Positions 20,814 through 32,000 of a DNA stretch of 64,000 bases are shown one piece after another; the first letter of the stretch is position 1, and every line of letters starts with the position of its first letter. Source of the DNA: Xenopus tropicalis (lineage: Eukaryota; Chordata; Amphibia; Anura; Pipidae); contig NC_030679.2 in assembly GCF_000004195.4 (NCBI RefSeq), positions 14,254,712 through 14,318,711 on the forward strand. The letters run 5' to 3'. Made by a program: the position numbers and the translations under genes. Below the pieces are notes generated by a model that saw nothing but the letters and a program-made list of their open reading frames with translations, did not search any database and was not told the origin of the DNA.

Positions 20814-21151
20814 AGGCCCCCATACACGGGCCGATAGAAGCTGCCGATATGGGTCCCTCGGACCGATTCGGCAGCTAATCGGCCCGTGTATGGGAAGAAA
20901 CGAGCGGCCTGGCTGACCGATATCTGGCCTGAAATTGGCCAGATATCGATCAGGCAGGTTAGAAAATCCAGTCGGATCGGGGACCGCATCGGCTCGTTGA
21001 TGCGGTCCCCGAACCGACTGCCCATGGCCGCAAATGTAATGTTATTTTTTTTTAAAGCAACTTCCAACCCGATATCGCCCACCCGTAGGTGGGATATCGG
21101 GTAAAGATCCGACATCGCCAAGCGAGCGGATCTTATAGTGTATGGGGACCT
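20814..21151. mobile_element. Palindromic MITE, 338 bp, TTA target duplication
   Basis: Ends AGGCCCCCATACAC and GTGTATGGGGACCT, TTA duplication at 20811-20813 and 21152-21154. Internal inverted blocks (cgggccgat, gatatcggg, gatccgctcg) recur at 52575-52918 and, truncated, at 62985-63090. Harbinger-like, noncoding. Confidence 0.82.
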
Positions 21152-21658
21152 TTAGGGTGAATTCTGGTAGCAGTTTACAACATGATTGGGTTTTTTGCAG
21201 CCAGAAGGATTCAGCTGAAGAACAATCTAACGGATAACAATGATAATGACTTCTTGTAAAACAAGCTTATTAAACAGCTACCACAGATGTCATTTCCTCC
21301 TTATTAGCAGGCACAGGTACAGTGTTTACTGCAAAGAACACACATGCAAGGAGAGAATGAGTACAAGACCTTTAAAGGAACAGTAACATGAAAAAAATAT
21401 GGGGGGGGGGGCAGCCAGTCAAGTTGAAATTGGGCTAAATGGCACAGGTTACATAGAAGGTAATAAACTCTGCAGAATACAGTGGGGTTCTACGTTCTAT
21501 AAAGAGTGTCTGCTACGTAACCTGTGCCTTGTCTCCCTTTACAGATTGAATAGCTACCCCCATGGCTATACAACTGGCCCTCCAAGGGACTTTTATAGCC
21601 CCCAGTCTGCTCAGAGGCTCCACAGGCTTCACTGTATGGCATCGTCATTTGAATTTAA

Positions 21659-21724
21659 TCTGGCCCTCCAACATGCTGTATGAGATAGAACTGGCCCACT
21701 ACACGTAATAAGTTGGACAGCACT
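21659..21724 (-). mobile_element. End fragment of a hAT element
   Basis: 'agttggacagcactg' at the right edge is identical to the 15-bp terminal repeat of the hAT element at 32373-33564. No matching left end is obvious. Confidence 0.5.
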
Positions 21725-21827
21725 GATATAGTACAAAAATGAAAAATTATTGGTGAACTTTGTATAAAGTACTTACGAAAAATGCTTTAGCTCCTAGTTG
21801 TTGCTCTGTGCTGCAACCAAATACAAC

Positions 21828-22049
21828 TGCAAAAATCCAAAATTAGGAAAAAAAAGCTCCAGCAGATTAACTGCAAAACATTTATTATGGGTAGTGGTAA
21901 CACGACATGTTTCGGGTTAATACCCTTTATCAAGTGTACACTTGATAAAGGGTATTAACCCGAAACATGTCGTGTTACCACTACCCATAATAAATGTTTT
22001 GCAGTTAATCTGCTGGAGCTTTTTTTTTCCTAATTTTGGATTTTTGCAG
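21828..22049. repeat. Near-perfect inverted repeat, arms about 110 bp
   Basis: The left arm starts ctgcaaaaatccaaaattag and the right arm ends with its complement. The centre is the palindrome caagtgtacacttg at about 21931-21944. The only difference I see is an 8 versus 9 base A/T run. Almost no loop. Confidence 0.92.
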
Positions 22050-25000
22050 CACTGATATAGTAGTGTTTCTGAAGCAAACATACCAGTGTTACTAGTGCAG
22101 GGCAAAACTCCATTTCATTTTAATTACTTCTGTGCTTCTGTGCCAGCAGCACTGCTGTTATAGGGGTAATTTACCTTTAACTTCATGTTTAGTATGATGT
22201 AGACAATGACATTCTGAGACAATTTGCAATTTGTTGTCATTTATTATTTTTTGTGCTTTTTGAATTATTCAGCTTCAGTTCTCCCCCTCATTTATCTGGT
22301 TGCTTGGATCCAATTTACCCTAGCAACTAGGCAGTGACTTGAATGAGAGACCGAAACTGGAACAGTAGTGTGACTTAATAGAAGAATAAGTAATAGTAAA
22401 ACCAGTAAACGTAAAATTGTAGCCTCAAAGAGATATAGTTTTTTGGTTCTGGGGTGAGTGGACCCCTACAGAAGAAGAAAGCTAATCATTTAGAAACTAT
22501 GAACAACATAGACCAGTTTACAGTTGCTAAGAATAGAGAATATCAAGCAAGTGCCTATTATTGGCTATGAATTAATATTGGGATAGTTCATTGTTTGTAT
22601 GGGGTCGTATGGAGATCTGCTTTTCTTGGCTTCCCTTTTAGGATAAGATGTGTATCATCCAACTAGCAACAGCTGCATGGGTTGCAATGAGGGCGAGTAC
22701 AGGATCTTCATGAATATGTGCAACCCCTCCTCGCCAACGCACCAATCGACGTTTGAACACATTTATTCCACAATCCTCGAGGCCTTGACTTATAGAGGGA
22801 GAAATATACAGATATAAATAGAAATATATATATTTTAAAACTATATTTTTTACTGGTTGGTTTTTTTTGAGGGGGGGAGATGATTTTTATATGTGCGTGT
22901 TGGATAAAGGGATATTTTGGAATCATTGGTGCAGGCTGGCTGTGTTATTAATCATGCTTTGACCTATCAAACTGTTAAAATGATCTGTCATTTAGAATTT
23001 CTTCCCAGTGACTGTGAGTTAGAGACAGCAAGTGACAATACTCTCCTATTTATTCTAACCCTGTTCAGATGTACATTCATATTTATTGTATCGTTTACTC
23101 AAATCATAGCAAAGAGCCTGCTAACATGTGCCACGTGCTGAATGTATCTTATTGGGTCCTTCCTTACACCAGGATCTTGCTGTTCTGAGCACTGTATTTC
23201 TGCAACTGGCCAAGCATGGCTATTGATTACCAAATTGGCAGTTGGTCAGTTTGCATGCAGAGCCCCTGCTAATCTTTAGCAAAGTCAAATTGTAATGTGC
23301 TGGGTGGGCATTCATAAGAAAGGAAGCCAAACACGTCACAGGTTAAACTGTAGCAAGATGTGGGGCCGCACACCTACATATCTGCCTGCATTAGTGTCCC
23401 AAAATCCTACAGTGTGGCTTGCTGATTACCCAACATCAAGGGGCTGGGTTATATCAAAATTATGATGGAATAAATCCTTTGGAGCTTTTAGTTGGGGAGC
23501 CGCAGCCGGCCAGCCCTGGTTATTATATGCAGCTGCTGAAATGTGGCACAGCCTGTGGAGAAGAAGAACCAGAGCTGACTTGAAATTTGTTATTAAAGTG
23601 TCTTACAAATGTAGTCAGACCCTTGGGCGATTCTCTCATTTTACTGAATAACAAATCCTGATTCCAACACCAGATGTCACTCACACAGCCATCTGTAGCT
23701 CTGAATAAGGGCAATGGCACATGGTGCATTTGGCTGCCTGTGTAGCAGACTAGCTCATAGAAGGGCACCAAAAAGCTGGCAAAACCCCTCCATAGACTAT
23801 CATAGTCAATTGTGATTTAAAATGACATTTGTGCAAAAATCCTTGGTCACATTTGCCCCGGCAGTGTCAGTGTGATAACCATGATAGTCTTTGTATGGGT
23901 ATTTGTATGCATTTTGCCTCTTTAAAGCTAGAAGTCACCCAGACAGCAAAATGTGCCATGTTCCACACTTGCCTGTATGGGAGGGTAGCACAGAGGGAGC
24001 CGTTAGTCAGAAGGAACCATGTGAAAGCACATTTGGAGTTTCCCAGAAAGTATTGAGAGTGATCCAGTGGCAATGTGAGAAATGCTTTGTGGTCAGATGA
24101 GACCAAGCTGAGTGGTGCCATTTTAAAGCTGGACATACACAGCAATTAAAGTATGTGTATGCTGGCCACACAATCCTGACTGATATACATACCATTTGGT
24201 CGGCTGAGTAAAAGATTTCAGCCATTAATGCACCATGTTGCTCAATCCATAGCACATTGGCAGATAAGGGAGGTTTCTCTTTCACTTCCTGCTGCTCATT
24301 ACACCTCAGAGCATTGAGATATTTGTGTATTTTCAGAGTATTTCTGAAATCCCATGAATTGTGCCACCACCTATCGTCATGGCAGAGCAACCCCAGTGCA
24401 ATCATTTATATATTGCTTTTTTTTTTTATTTCTTTGTTTCTAATAAAGCATTAATACAAATGGGCAGCACTGCAACTGCTGAAGCCTGAACTACTGTATA
24501 TCGTAGTGCCTTGCTGGACAGGAGAACAGAGGGGCTAAAGTTATGAGTTTGCACTTTGTACATGTAATAACTGTTATGTGTCCCTTAATCTCTCTGTGCC
24601 CAGAGCCACAATCTCTAAATGAATGTTTAGCTTTCTGTACGGAGGTTTCTTTAATTAACACACATTGCTTTTAGGAGCAAACGGTTTTAACTGGAGTGAT
24701 GGAAATATACAGGGTTAAGCAGATAAATCCCATGCCTTTCCAGATGCCATGAAACAAGTGGCTCTTAGACTCGATGGGCACTGGTCTCTGTACAAGACAG
24801 ATCTAGGGTGTCTGCAATTACAAACACAAAGACACTGTAAATTATTTATCGAAATGATGGCTTCTGGGTTAAAAAAAACAACAAATTTTCTTTTTATGAA
24901 TAACTGGGTTGCAAATAGAGGTGCATTATTTGCATTTGGATATACTGTAGTTGGATAGTAATGATATATACAATTTGTTTGCTGAAGGCGATAACTTTTT

Positions 25001-25080
25001 TTTTTTGCAAGGAAATGTAATCTGTGGCTCCATCTGATGCCGATATACAACTCCCAACCTTTTGTACTTGTAGCTGTTTC
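22050..25080. other. Intergenic stretch, dispersed repeats only
   Basis: 22240-22480 resembles a dispersed frog repeat ('ggttgcttggatccaattta', 'agcaactaggcagtgacttg'), also seen near 3365-3440. 23850-24300 has several overlapping short ORFs on both strands without family features. No exon or RNA gene is supported. Confidence 0.45.
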
Positions 25081-25084
25081 CGTG

Positions 25085-25470
25085 CCCCTTGGATAGAGAA
25101 CTGGCTGAAGGATCGATTACAAAGTGGGGGTAAATGGAACATTTTCTAATTGGGCCAGTGTTGTTAGCGGAGTACCGCAGGGGTCAGTGTGTTGGGGTAT
25201 CATTAATGGAGAAGGATCTGGGTTTTTTTTTGCCCCTTTATAGGTCCCTGGTAAGGCCTCACCTTGAGTATGGGGGGCAGTTTTGGGCTCCAGTCCTTAA
25301 GAAGGATATTAATGAGCTGGAGAGAGTGCAGAGACTGCAACTAAACTGGTAAAGGGTATGGGAGATTTAAGCTATGAGGTTAGACTGTCAGGGTTGGGGT
25401 TGTTTTCTCTGGACTCTGATGGACTCTGATCTTTATGCAACCCAGCAGAACTATGTAACTATGTAATGGT
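25085..25470 (+). mobile_element. CR1-like LINE 3' fragment, truncated
   Basis: 'gatagagaactggctgaagg' and 'ggagtaccgcaggggtcagt' (GVPQGSV motif region) run, after a deletion, into 'gccctttataggtccctggt'. The copy at 29761-30300 has the same layout. It ends in a 'ctatgtaactatgtaat' tail typical of such LINEs. Frames are broken. Confidence 0.8.
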
Positions 25471-25479
25471 GGCTATACA

Positions 25480-26845
25480 TGTAGCAATAACGATCTTTTG
25501 TGAGACCTTTGGTTGCACGAAAGATCGTTCCCACCCTCCACTGACGTTCAGGGCTGCATAGTCAGATATGGAGGTAGAAACAATAGACCTCCACCTACCA
25601 ATTCAGCCCTAAAAGTAGATTTTGCTCGAGCACCTTCAGTGGCCCTGATTAAAATCTTTTAACCTTGCCGATAGACAAGATGACCGATATATCCGGAGCC
25701 TTTGCGATATCGGTCGCCACGAGGTTTCATACGATAATATCAGTACGTGAATGGCCAGCTTAACTATCTTACAGCCCTGCACATTGTTAAACCCCTGCAT
25801 CCTGTGTCACCCACACTTTTTTATTAGAATTTCGCAAATAGGTCAGAGCCCAAGTCTGACACTGCAAGTATAGTGCTTTGGTTTACTATACTGTGCATTC
25901 ACTTGCCCAGGGTGGCACAGGGGATACTTGGGAAATAGATCAAATCCCAGGGAATTACAATTATTAAGGAATGCGTGCACTGGCTGGGGCAAGAAATTAG
26001 CTTTACATCTTTACAGTATTAGGATATTGCTTTTAAAAAAAAAAGCTCTTTGCATTGCAAAACATTTGCATTTCAGAGAAATTCTTCAGTGCTATGGAAT
26101 GCCTCAACGTCATTGGCCAAATAAATAGACCGGTGTGTGCATTTAAAACAATCATTTTTGCAGGCAAACAGTCTGCATATCCAAGCTCAGCACCTTTGAA
26201 GTATATGGTTTCTCCTTTGCAACAATGCACTGCTCGGTAGATCTCCAAAACTATGGAATAGCACAGTCTGATTGGTTAGATGAACAGCCGTGTGATTTAG
26301 GATAAATAGAGAGAAGGCAGAATGAATGGATTTAATCTGATCATTCAGACAGGAGTGTTAAACTCTGTACCATTAAATGTGTTTTGTTTTAAAATGTAAC
26401 ATTCTAACTGCTTGTCTGTTTGTATTGGTATTAATGTTCTTTTTTCCATACTATTTTTCTAATGGTAATGGTTTCAATTAAGAAGTAGAAATCTGCAGAA
26501 TAAGCTTAAAACCAGGAAAGAGTAGAAAATAAAGGCAGAGACCTACATCATACTAAAGGCTCATTTTAAGGTAAAGTGCCCCAGCAGTGTATTACACACC
26601 ACATTTCTGTAGCACCTACTAGCAGACCACAACCGTCACATTAACCGCTCTCCTATTGCTTTACACTCACTAACCCAGATATTTAGTATGCCACAGGAAA
26701 GGCTGGGGGACCTACTGCTGCGTGATTCTGTAGTATCTTAAAGGGCATGCCAACCCAAAAACAAAATGTTGGCCAGTTAAAGAAAATGTAATTCTAGGCA
26801 AGATTCCAATATACATTCATTACAAATATACAATGGTTGTAACGT
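25480..26845. other. Intergenic stretch with a possible MITE
   Basis: 'ggtggctatacatgtagcaa' near 25468 and 'cgtgaatggccagcttaact' near 25746 may be the ends of a degraded MITE with internal inverted blocks (cgatcttttg, aaagatcgtt). The rest is A/T-rich and noncoding. Confidence 0.35.
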
Positions 26846-26847
26846 TA

Positions 26848-26938
26848 TGCGTAACAGATCTTGCCAGACTAATTTAGTCGCCTTTTATGAGGAGGTGAGT
26901 AGGAACCTCGATGCTGGAATGGCAGTTGATCTCATCTA
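26848..26938 (+). mobile_element. CR1-like LINE, reverse transcriptase part upstream of pogo insertion
   Basis: The reading NRSCQTNLVAFYEEVSRNLDAG then MAVDLI stops at the pogo insertion. Across it, with one TA removed, the frame resumes as YLDFAKAFDTVPHRL at 29659. This is the RT motif holding the first catalytic Asp. Confidence 0.8.
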
Positions 26939-27240
26939 CCCTGTTTTCCCGAAAATAAGACACTGTCTTATATTTTTTTAAGCTCCAAAATATGCACTAG
27001 GTCTTATTTTCAGAGGATGTCTTATTTTTCCATGAAGAAGAATACAGTACACATTTATTGTTGAAAAAAAAGGACATTTATTACCTGTATATGGTACAGT
27101 AATAACGGTAGTTTTCATCACAAACCAGCATAACGGTAGTTTTCATCACAAACCAGCATAACCAGACAAACTGTGGATCCAATTTCTTGTTACTACGCTG
27201 CCATTGTTTCCATGTACAACGGTACGGTACATTTACACAT

Positions 27241-28539
27241 TTATTCAATGACAATCAAGTCATCATCTTCTGGAACCTCATCATAACAATCCACACCCTG
27301 AAGTTCCAGGTCAGTTACTTGTGACTCCATTTCTTTCAGAATCAGTGGACCAAATCTCTCATGTTTAGCAATAGCACTGTCCTTAAATGAGTACTTCTTA
27401 TCAAGGTAGCCAGCCCGTAATGCATGTTCAATGCAACTGTCAGTGATTTTCTCCCATGACTTCTTCACCCAAGTCACAATCTCTTGCAGTTTAGGCTTCA
27501 CAAAGTTTCCACGCTGATTTCTCACCATTCTATTTTCAATGTAGTCATTAACTTCCATGCGCAAATATTCCTTGAATGGCTTGTTTATTGCAATATCAAG
27601 AGTCTGGAGATAGGCTGTCATTCCTGTGGGAATCATTACTTGATCTATTTTTCTTTCATGAAGAAATGACTTCATATCTTTAGCACGGTGAGTGCTGGCT
27701 GCATCCCAGACTAGCAGACCTCTTTGGCCCCCTCGCATAACAAGTGGCAGCATTAAATCGACCCACTTTCTTATAACTGCTTGTGTGGCCCAGGCTTTTT
27801 CAGTTTCAAGAACAAGAATTCCCGAAACACGTTCAATCTTTTCCTTCTTGCCCTTAGAAATGATTAGAGGTGTGATTTTAGTGCCATCCAGACGAATTGC
27901 CAAAATACAGGTAACACGTGCACTTTCGTAAGCAGTGGAGGGAATGTACACTGAGGAGACACCCCGCTGTTCAATTGTTGTTTGAGATTATTGGCCCATA
28001 AACACTGCTGTTTCATCCATAGCAATCATGTTGGAAAGATTGTATTTAGAGAATTTAATATTATCAATAAAGGACTTGAATGCAAGTGCTCGCTCAATAA
28101 CTTGAGCATCTTCCAGCCTAAACAATGTTGTGGATCTTCTTAAAGACAGTTCATTTCGCTGAAGGAAATTATTCAACCAGTGCGGTGATGCTTTGAAGTC
28201 TTCGTGGGCTACGTCAAAGTGTGGTGCCATTGCAAGAGCAAATTCTTGAATCTGAGCTCTATTCACAACCAAAGCCTTTGCTCTCCTGTCAACAACCCAT
28301 TCACAGATCAGATCTTCCAGCTCAGAAAATAATGGTTGCCGACCTGATCCACACTTGCGTTTTTTAGCATTTCCCTTTTCCACTTGTTCAATCAGTTTAC
28401 CATACTCTGCTCGCCACTTGTGGACCAATCGCATATTTAACATCTTTTCTTTACAGAAAGCGTGAAGATTTTGGCCCCAAGAATCTTCCACGATTCTCCT
28501 CTTGTACTCCACAGAGTAGCTTTTTCTTTTTGTGCTCAT
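27241..28539 (-). pseudogene. pogo-family transposase with one in-frame stop
   Basis: Cut-and-paste DDE transposase. ATG at 28539 (MSTKRKSYSVEYKRR), stop TAA at 27985-27987, then the same frame continues to 27241 (432 codons in all). Residues 1-60 form a Brinker/Psq-like helix-turn-helix and about 65-150 a CENP-B-type HTH (ending HWLNNFLQRNELSLRRST). The catalytic domain shows AMDETAVFMG (first Asp), LLVWDAASTH (second) and TLDIAINKPFKEYL (third), so a DDD triad as in pogo/Tigger. A C-terminal acidic tail ends DEVPEDDDLIVIE. A single nonsense change four residues past AMDETAV splits it. Otherwise the protein looks full length, so inactivation is recent. Related domesticated proteins include POGK. 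Confidence 0.88.
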
Positions 28540-29039
28540 GCCTAAGGGTAAAAAAAATTACACTGGGGTATCTGGGTGAAGGGAGGGCGATCACTTAAAA
28601 TGACACAGAGGGGGGAATCAAAATGGCACAAGAGAATCGGGGGGGGGGGGGGCTTACCATTTTAGTAACCCCTTCTGATCCTCCTGTGTCCTTTGATTGT
28701 GCCCTTTCATTGCCCCCTTTGATCCTCATGTGCCTTTTTTTATTGCCCCCTTTGATCCTCATGTGCCTTTTTTTTTATTGCCCCCTCTGTTATTTCCTCT
28801 GATCCTCCTGTGTACCGGTAACATTCTTGTTCTTGCCTGTTCTGGCTGGGAATCACTGGTCTAGAAGGTGCATTAGAGCTAACTGCCTTTCAGTTATCTG
28901 TCAGTCGGAATCTAACTCTGATTCCCCCATGAAAAGAGAATGAAAAGAGACAGATTGCTGAGGGGTATACTAAAGATTATCTTGAGGGGCTCATTATATT
29001 TACATTTTCTCGACAGTTCTCCTTTAACTATTCCCATTC

Positions 29040-29170
29040 TGCAATAATAAAACAGTGCCTTGTACATAATGTTTATTAAGCTGCATAACAATCCTGTTGG
29101 GTTTGTTTACTGTTTTTAGGATTATTTGCTTAAAATGGGCTGTATGGGAGATGGGCTTCCTGTAAGAGTT
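29040..29170 (-). mobile_element. 'gttatcc' family fragment inside the pogo element
   Basis: 'gcaataataaaacagtgcct', 'aatcctgttgggtttgttta' and 'atgggctgtatgggagatgg' match internal parts of that family. It is degraded. Confidence 0.4.
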
Positions 29171-29286
29171 TCCATACATTATCTTGTATCTAAGTCTCTC
29201 AGCCTGTCAATGTATATCTGTATTTTGATTGTTTTGATTTTTTTTTTCTCTATTACCGGTACAACTGCTACCGGTATTACAACTGT

Positions 29287-29531
29287 ACCTGCGCTGGTCT
29301 CTTCTCGCGCCGTCACCATGGAAGCCGTCTAAGCGGTGCGACTTCCTGTTTCCCCTGTGCGCTGCCTGCGTGTCTCTCTGGCGCCGTCGCGACGTCACCA
29401 CTCAATGCGTTATGACGGCGCAACGGCGCCAGAGAGACACGCAGGCAGCGCACAGGGGAAACAGGAAATCGCACCGCTTAGACGGCTTCCATGGTGACGG
29501 CGCAACAGCGCGAGAAGAGACCAGCGCAGGT
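29287..29531. repeat. GC-rich palindrome, arms about 110 bp
   Basis: 'acctgcgctggtctcttctc' is mirrored by 'gagaagagaccagcgcaggt'. Both arms include the 'accatggaagccgtc' and 'ttcctgtttcccctgtgcgc' blocks. The loop is about 30 nt. It is CpG-rich, unlike its surroundings, and lies upstream of the transposase ORF. Confidence 0.9.
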
Positions 29532-29658
29532 ACCGGCAAGAACAAAAATGTTATGTGGGTGTCTTATTTTCGGGGGGGGTGCCTTAATTTCCGGGGGGGG
29601 GTGAAAAGGGGGGGGGTGCCTTACTTTTGGAGGATGCCTTATTTTCGGGAAAACACGG

Positions 29659-30596
29659 TACTTGGACTTTGCTAAAGCGTTTGATACAGTACCGCACAGG
29701 TTAATGATCAAATTAAGGAATATTGGCCTAGAACATAATATTTGTAATTGGATAGAGAACTGGCTGAAGGATAGAGTACAAAGAGTGGGGTAAATGGAAC
29801 ATTTTCTAATTGGGCCAGTGTGGTTAGTGGAGTACCGCAGGGGTCAGTCCTTGGGCCTCTGCTTTTTAACTTGTTTATTAATGACCTGGAGGTGGGCATA
29901 GACAGTACTGTTTCTATTTTTGCTGACGACACAAAATTGTGCAAAACTATAAGTTCCATGCAGGATGCTGCCGCTTTGCAGAGCGATTTGACAAAATTGG
30001 AAAACTGGGCAGCAAACTGGAAAATGAGGTTCAATGTTGACAAGTGCAAAGTTATGCACTTTGGTAGAAATAATATAAGATAACATGTGTCATTCTGTGG
30101 CGATTAAAGGCATTGACTCAAGGGATGAAACATAATTTTGCCCCTTTATAGGTCCCTGGTAAGGCCTCACCTTGAGTATGGGGGCAGTTTTGGGCTCCAG
30201 TCCTTAAGAAGGATATTAATGAGCTGGAGAGAGTGCAGAGACTGCAACTAAACTGGTAAACGGGATGGAAGGGTTAAACTATGAGGTGAGACTGTCAGGG
30301 TTGGGGTTGTTTTCTCTGGAAAAGAGGCGCTTGCGAGGGGACATGATTACTCTGTACAAGTACATTAGAGGGGATTATAGGCAGATGGGGGATGTTCTTT
30401 TTTCCCATAAAAACAATCAGCGCACCAGAGGCCCCCCCTTTAGATTAGAGGAAAGGAGCTTCCATTTGAAGCAGCGTAGGGGGTTCCTCACGGGGAGGGC
30501 AGTGAGGTTGGGGAATGCCCTTCCTAGTGATGCTGTAATGGCAGATTCTGTTAGTGCCTATAAGAGGGGCCTGGATGCAATAAACTTAGTAACTCA
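29659..30596 (+). mobile_element. CR1-like LINE, RT domain and 3' part, decayed
   Basis: Continues the RT frame interrupted by pogo: YLDFAKAFDTVPHRL, a frameshift near 29790, then VSGVPQGSVLGPLLFNLF, FADDTKLC (catalytic FADD) and NVDKCKVMHFGRNN, with a stop at 30081-30083. After a deletion the C-terminal region resumes at 30265 (RLSGLGLFSLEKRRLRGD, FHLKQRRGFLTGRAVRLGN). These motifs are typical of CR1/Rex-type non-LTR retrotransposons. There are several breaks; it cannot encode an active protein. Confidence 0.85.
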
Positions 30597-31160
30597 GCGC
30601 TCCATCAAAGTAGAAAATGCACAAACCATTATGTTATACATCATTCCAGATAAAGATAAAACACTAATAGACACACTCACCTTACACCTGCTGCAGGCAG
30701 CAAAATCGCTGATTCCACAAAAATGGAAAACACCAAAACCACCTACCTATAAGGAATGGTTAACAAAAGTTGAGGATATTAGGAAATTAGAAGAAATATC
30801 ATACTTAATAGGTAATAACAGTCATACTTACCGCAGGATCTGGAACCCGTGGCTAGACTACTTAAATAATCTGGGCAAAGAAAGAAAGATACGTTAGCAA
30901 TAGTCCTCAACACCACACTCCTTAATACTCATGCTTAAACAACCATCGGAACAGTGTAAAAAGAACACACCATGAAAAGATAGACATTATCCATAAAATG
31001 TGTTATTAAATAATTTATCAAGAACTTGTTGTGAGCTTAGAACTATGACTATGACTGTGATTAAGTACCCTGGTAGGTACGAAACGCATAAGGCTGTTGC
31101 AGTTGTTATTATTTTTATGGAATAAATACATTTTTGATACTTTTATTAACATACAAGCTG
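30597..31160 (+). mobile_element. Tx1/L1-like LINE, C-terminal end and 3' UTR
   Basis: From about 30600 the frame reads LLQAAKSLIPQKWKTPKPP then YKEWLTKVEDIRKLEEISYL and IWNPWLDYL, stop at 30895-30897. This is the C-terminal pattern (AKxxIPxxWK...PW) of L1/Tx1-clade ORF2. The 3' UTR has 'acgaaacgcataaggctgt' and AATAAATACA near 31121. It is joined in frame to the CR1 remnant before it, which makes an accidental 210-codon chimeric ORF. Confidence 0.7.
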
Positions 31161-32000
31161 CTTTTTTGAACAAATTGGTTGACGCAAAAGGGATCCCAGA
31201 TGTGCCTGCCTGGTTCTTTTACTATGATTCTGCAAGTTTCTAATATACATTCATTACAAATATACAATGGTTTTAAAGTTATTAGTAAATGTAATTGCTA
31301 TTGAGAGCTAATTCCCAATACTGCTTACAGTCAGAGCCAGGAGTGGGGAAATGGAGAGACAGACACTGCTTTTAAAAGCCATGACCTTTACTAATAACTT
31401 TAAAACCATTGAATATTTGTAATAAATGTACATTGGAAAATTGCTTAGAATTAAATTTACTTTCATTAAAGAAAAATTTTATTCTTGGGTTTCTATTCCC
31501 TTGAAAGACTGTAGACGCCCCTTTAATAAACCAAAGACACAAACAGACAGAGTCTAAGAATTGGAGTTGCAACTACAAAACTAAATGGTGGGGTCAGTCT
31601 CAGAATTAGAGTTGCAAAGGGCAATAAGGGGTTTGGAAGTACAGTAGGCTGCACCCTTAAATAAATCACCCCTAGAGCAATATTCATTTTATAGGTGTTT
31701 TGGGGGTTTCAGCATGAAATAAACATGATATTAGACCATTTAGACTGTAACAGAATCAAATACTGAACCTGATGTTAATGAGATGATACTGGTATTTCTG
31801 GGTTCCACTCATAGAGCTGTATAGATAACTCTCCTACAGGCCAAAAGCCAACATGAGATGCAGTTTCTATGTCTATGGTCTCTATGATACCAGTTACCTA
31901 TACAGTCTGGCTATACCCTTTGCACCCTTGGAGTCATTTTAACAGGACCCTTTGAATAAGTGTTTTCCCTTTCTCATTGCCTATGTTGCTTGTTTCACAG
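31161..32000. other. Stretch upstream of TIM gene C, no exon found
   Basis: I searched for a signal-peptide exon (ATG, hydrophobic run, phase-1 donor) and found none convincing. Repeat pieces 'atatacattcattacaaata' near 31241 and 26809 match. Confidence 0.4.

Larger units (their letters stand above)
26939..29658 (-). mobile_element. pogo-like (Tc1/mariner superfamily) DNA transposon, nearly intact
   Basis: Terminal repeats CCCTGTTTTCCCGAAAATAAG (left) and, inverted, CCGTGTTTTCCCGAAAATAAG (right), flanked by TA at 26937-26938 and 29659-29660. The element is 2.72 kb. It carries a transposase ORF on the minus strand (28539-27241) with one internal stop codon, and a GC-rich palindrome (29287-29531) upstream of that ORF. 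Second internal copies of the end motif ('ggtgtcttattttcgggggg') near 29568 suggest subterminal repeats. It is inserted in a LINE. Confidence 0.9.

Noticed and set aside
23850..24405. Overlapping 69-132 codon ORFs
   Set aside because: No domain, no splice pattern, and open frames on both strands; probably a dispersed repeat I cannot name.
31952..32000. Possible signal peptide directly in front of the plus-strand TIM IgV
   Set aside because: The hydrophobic reading begins at TTG, has no ATG, and is the polypyrimidine tract and acceptor of the intron.
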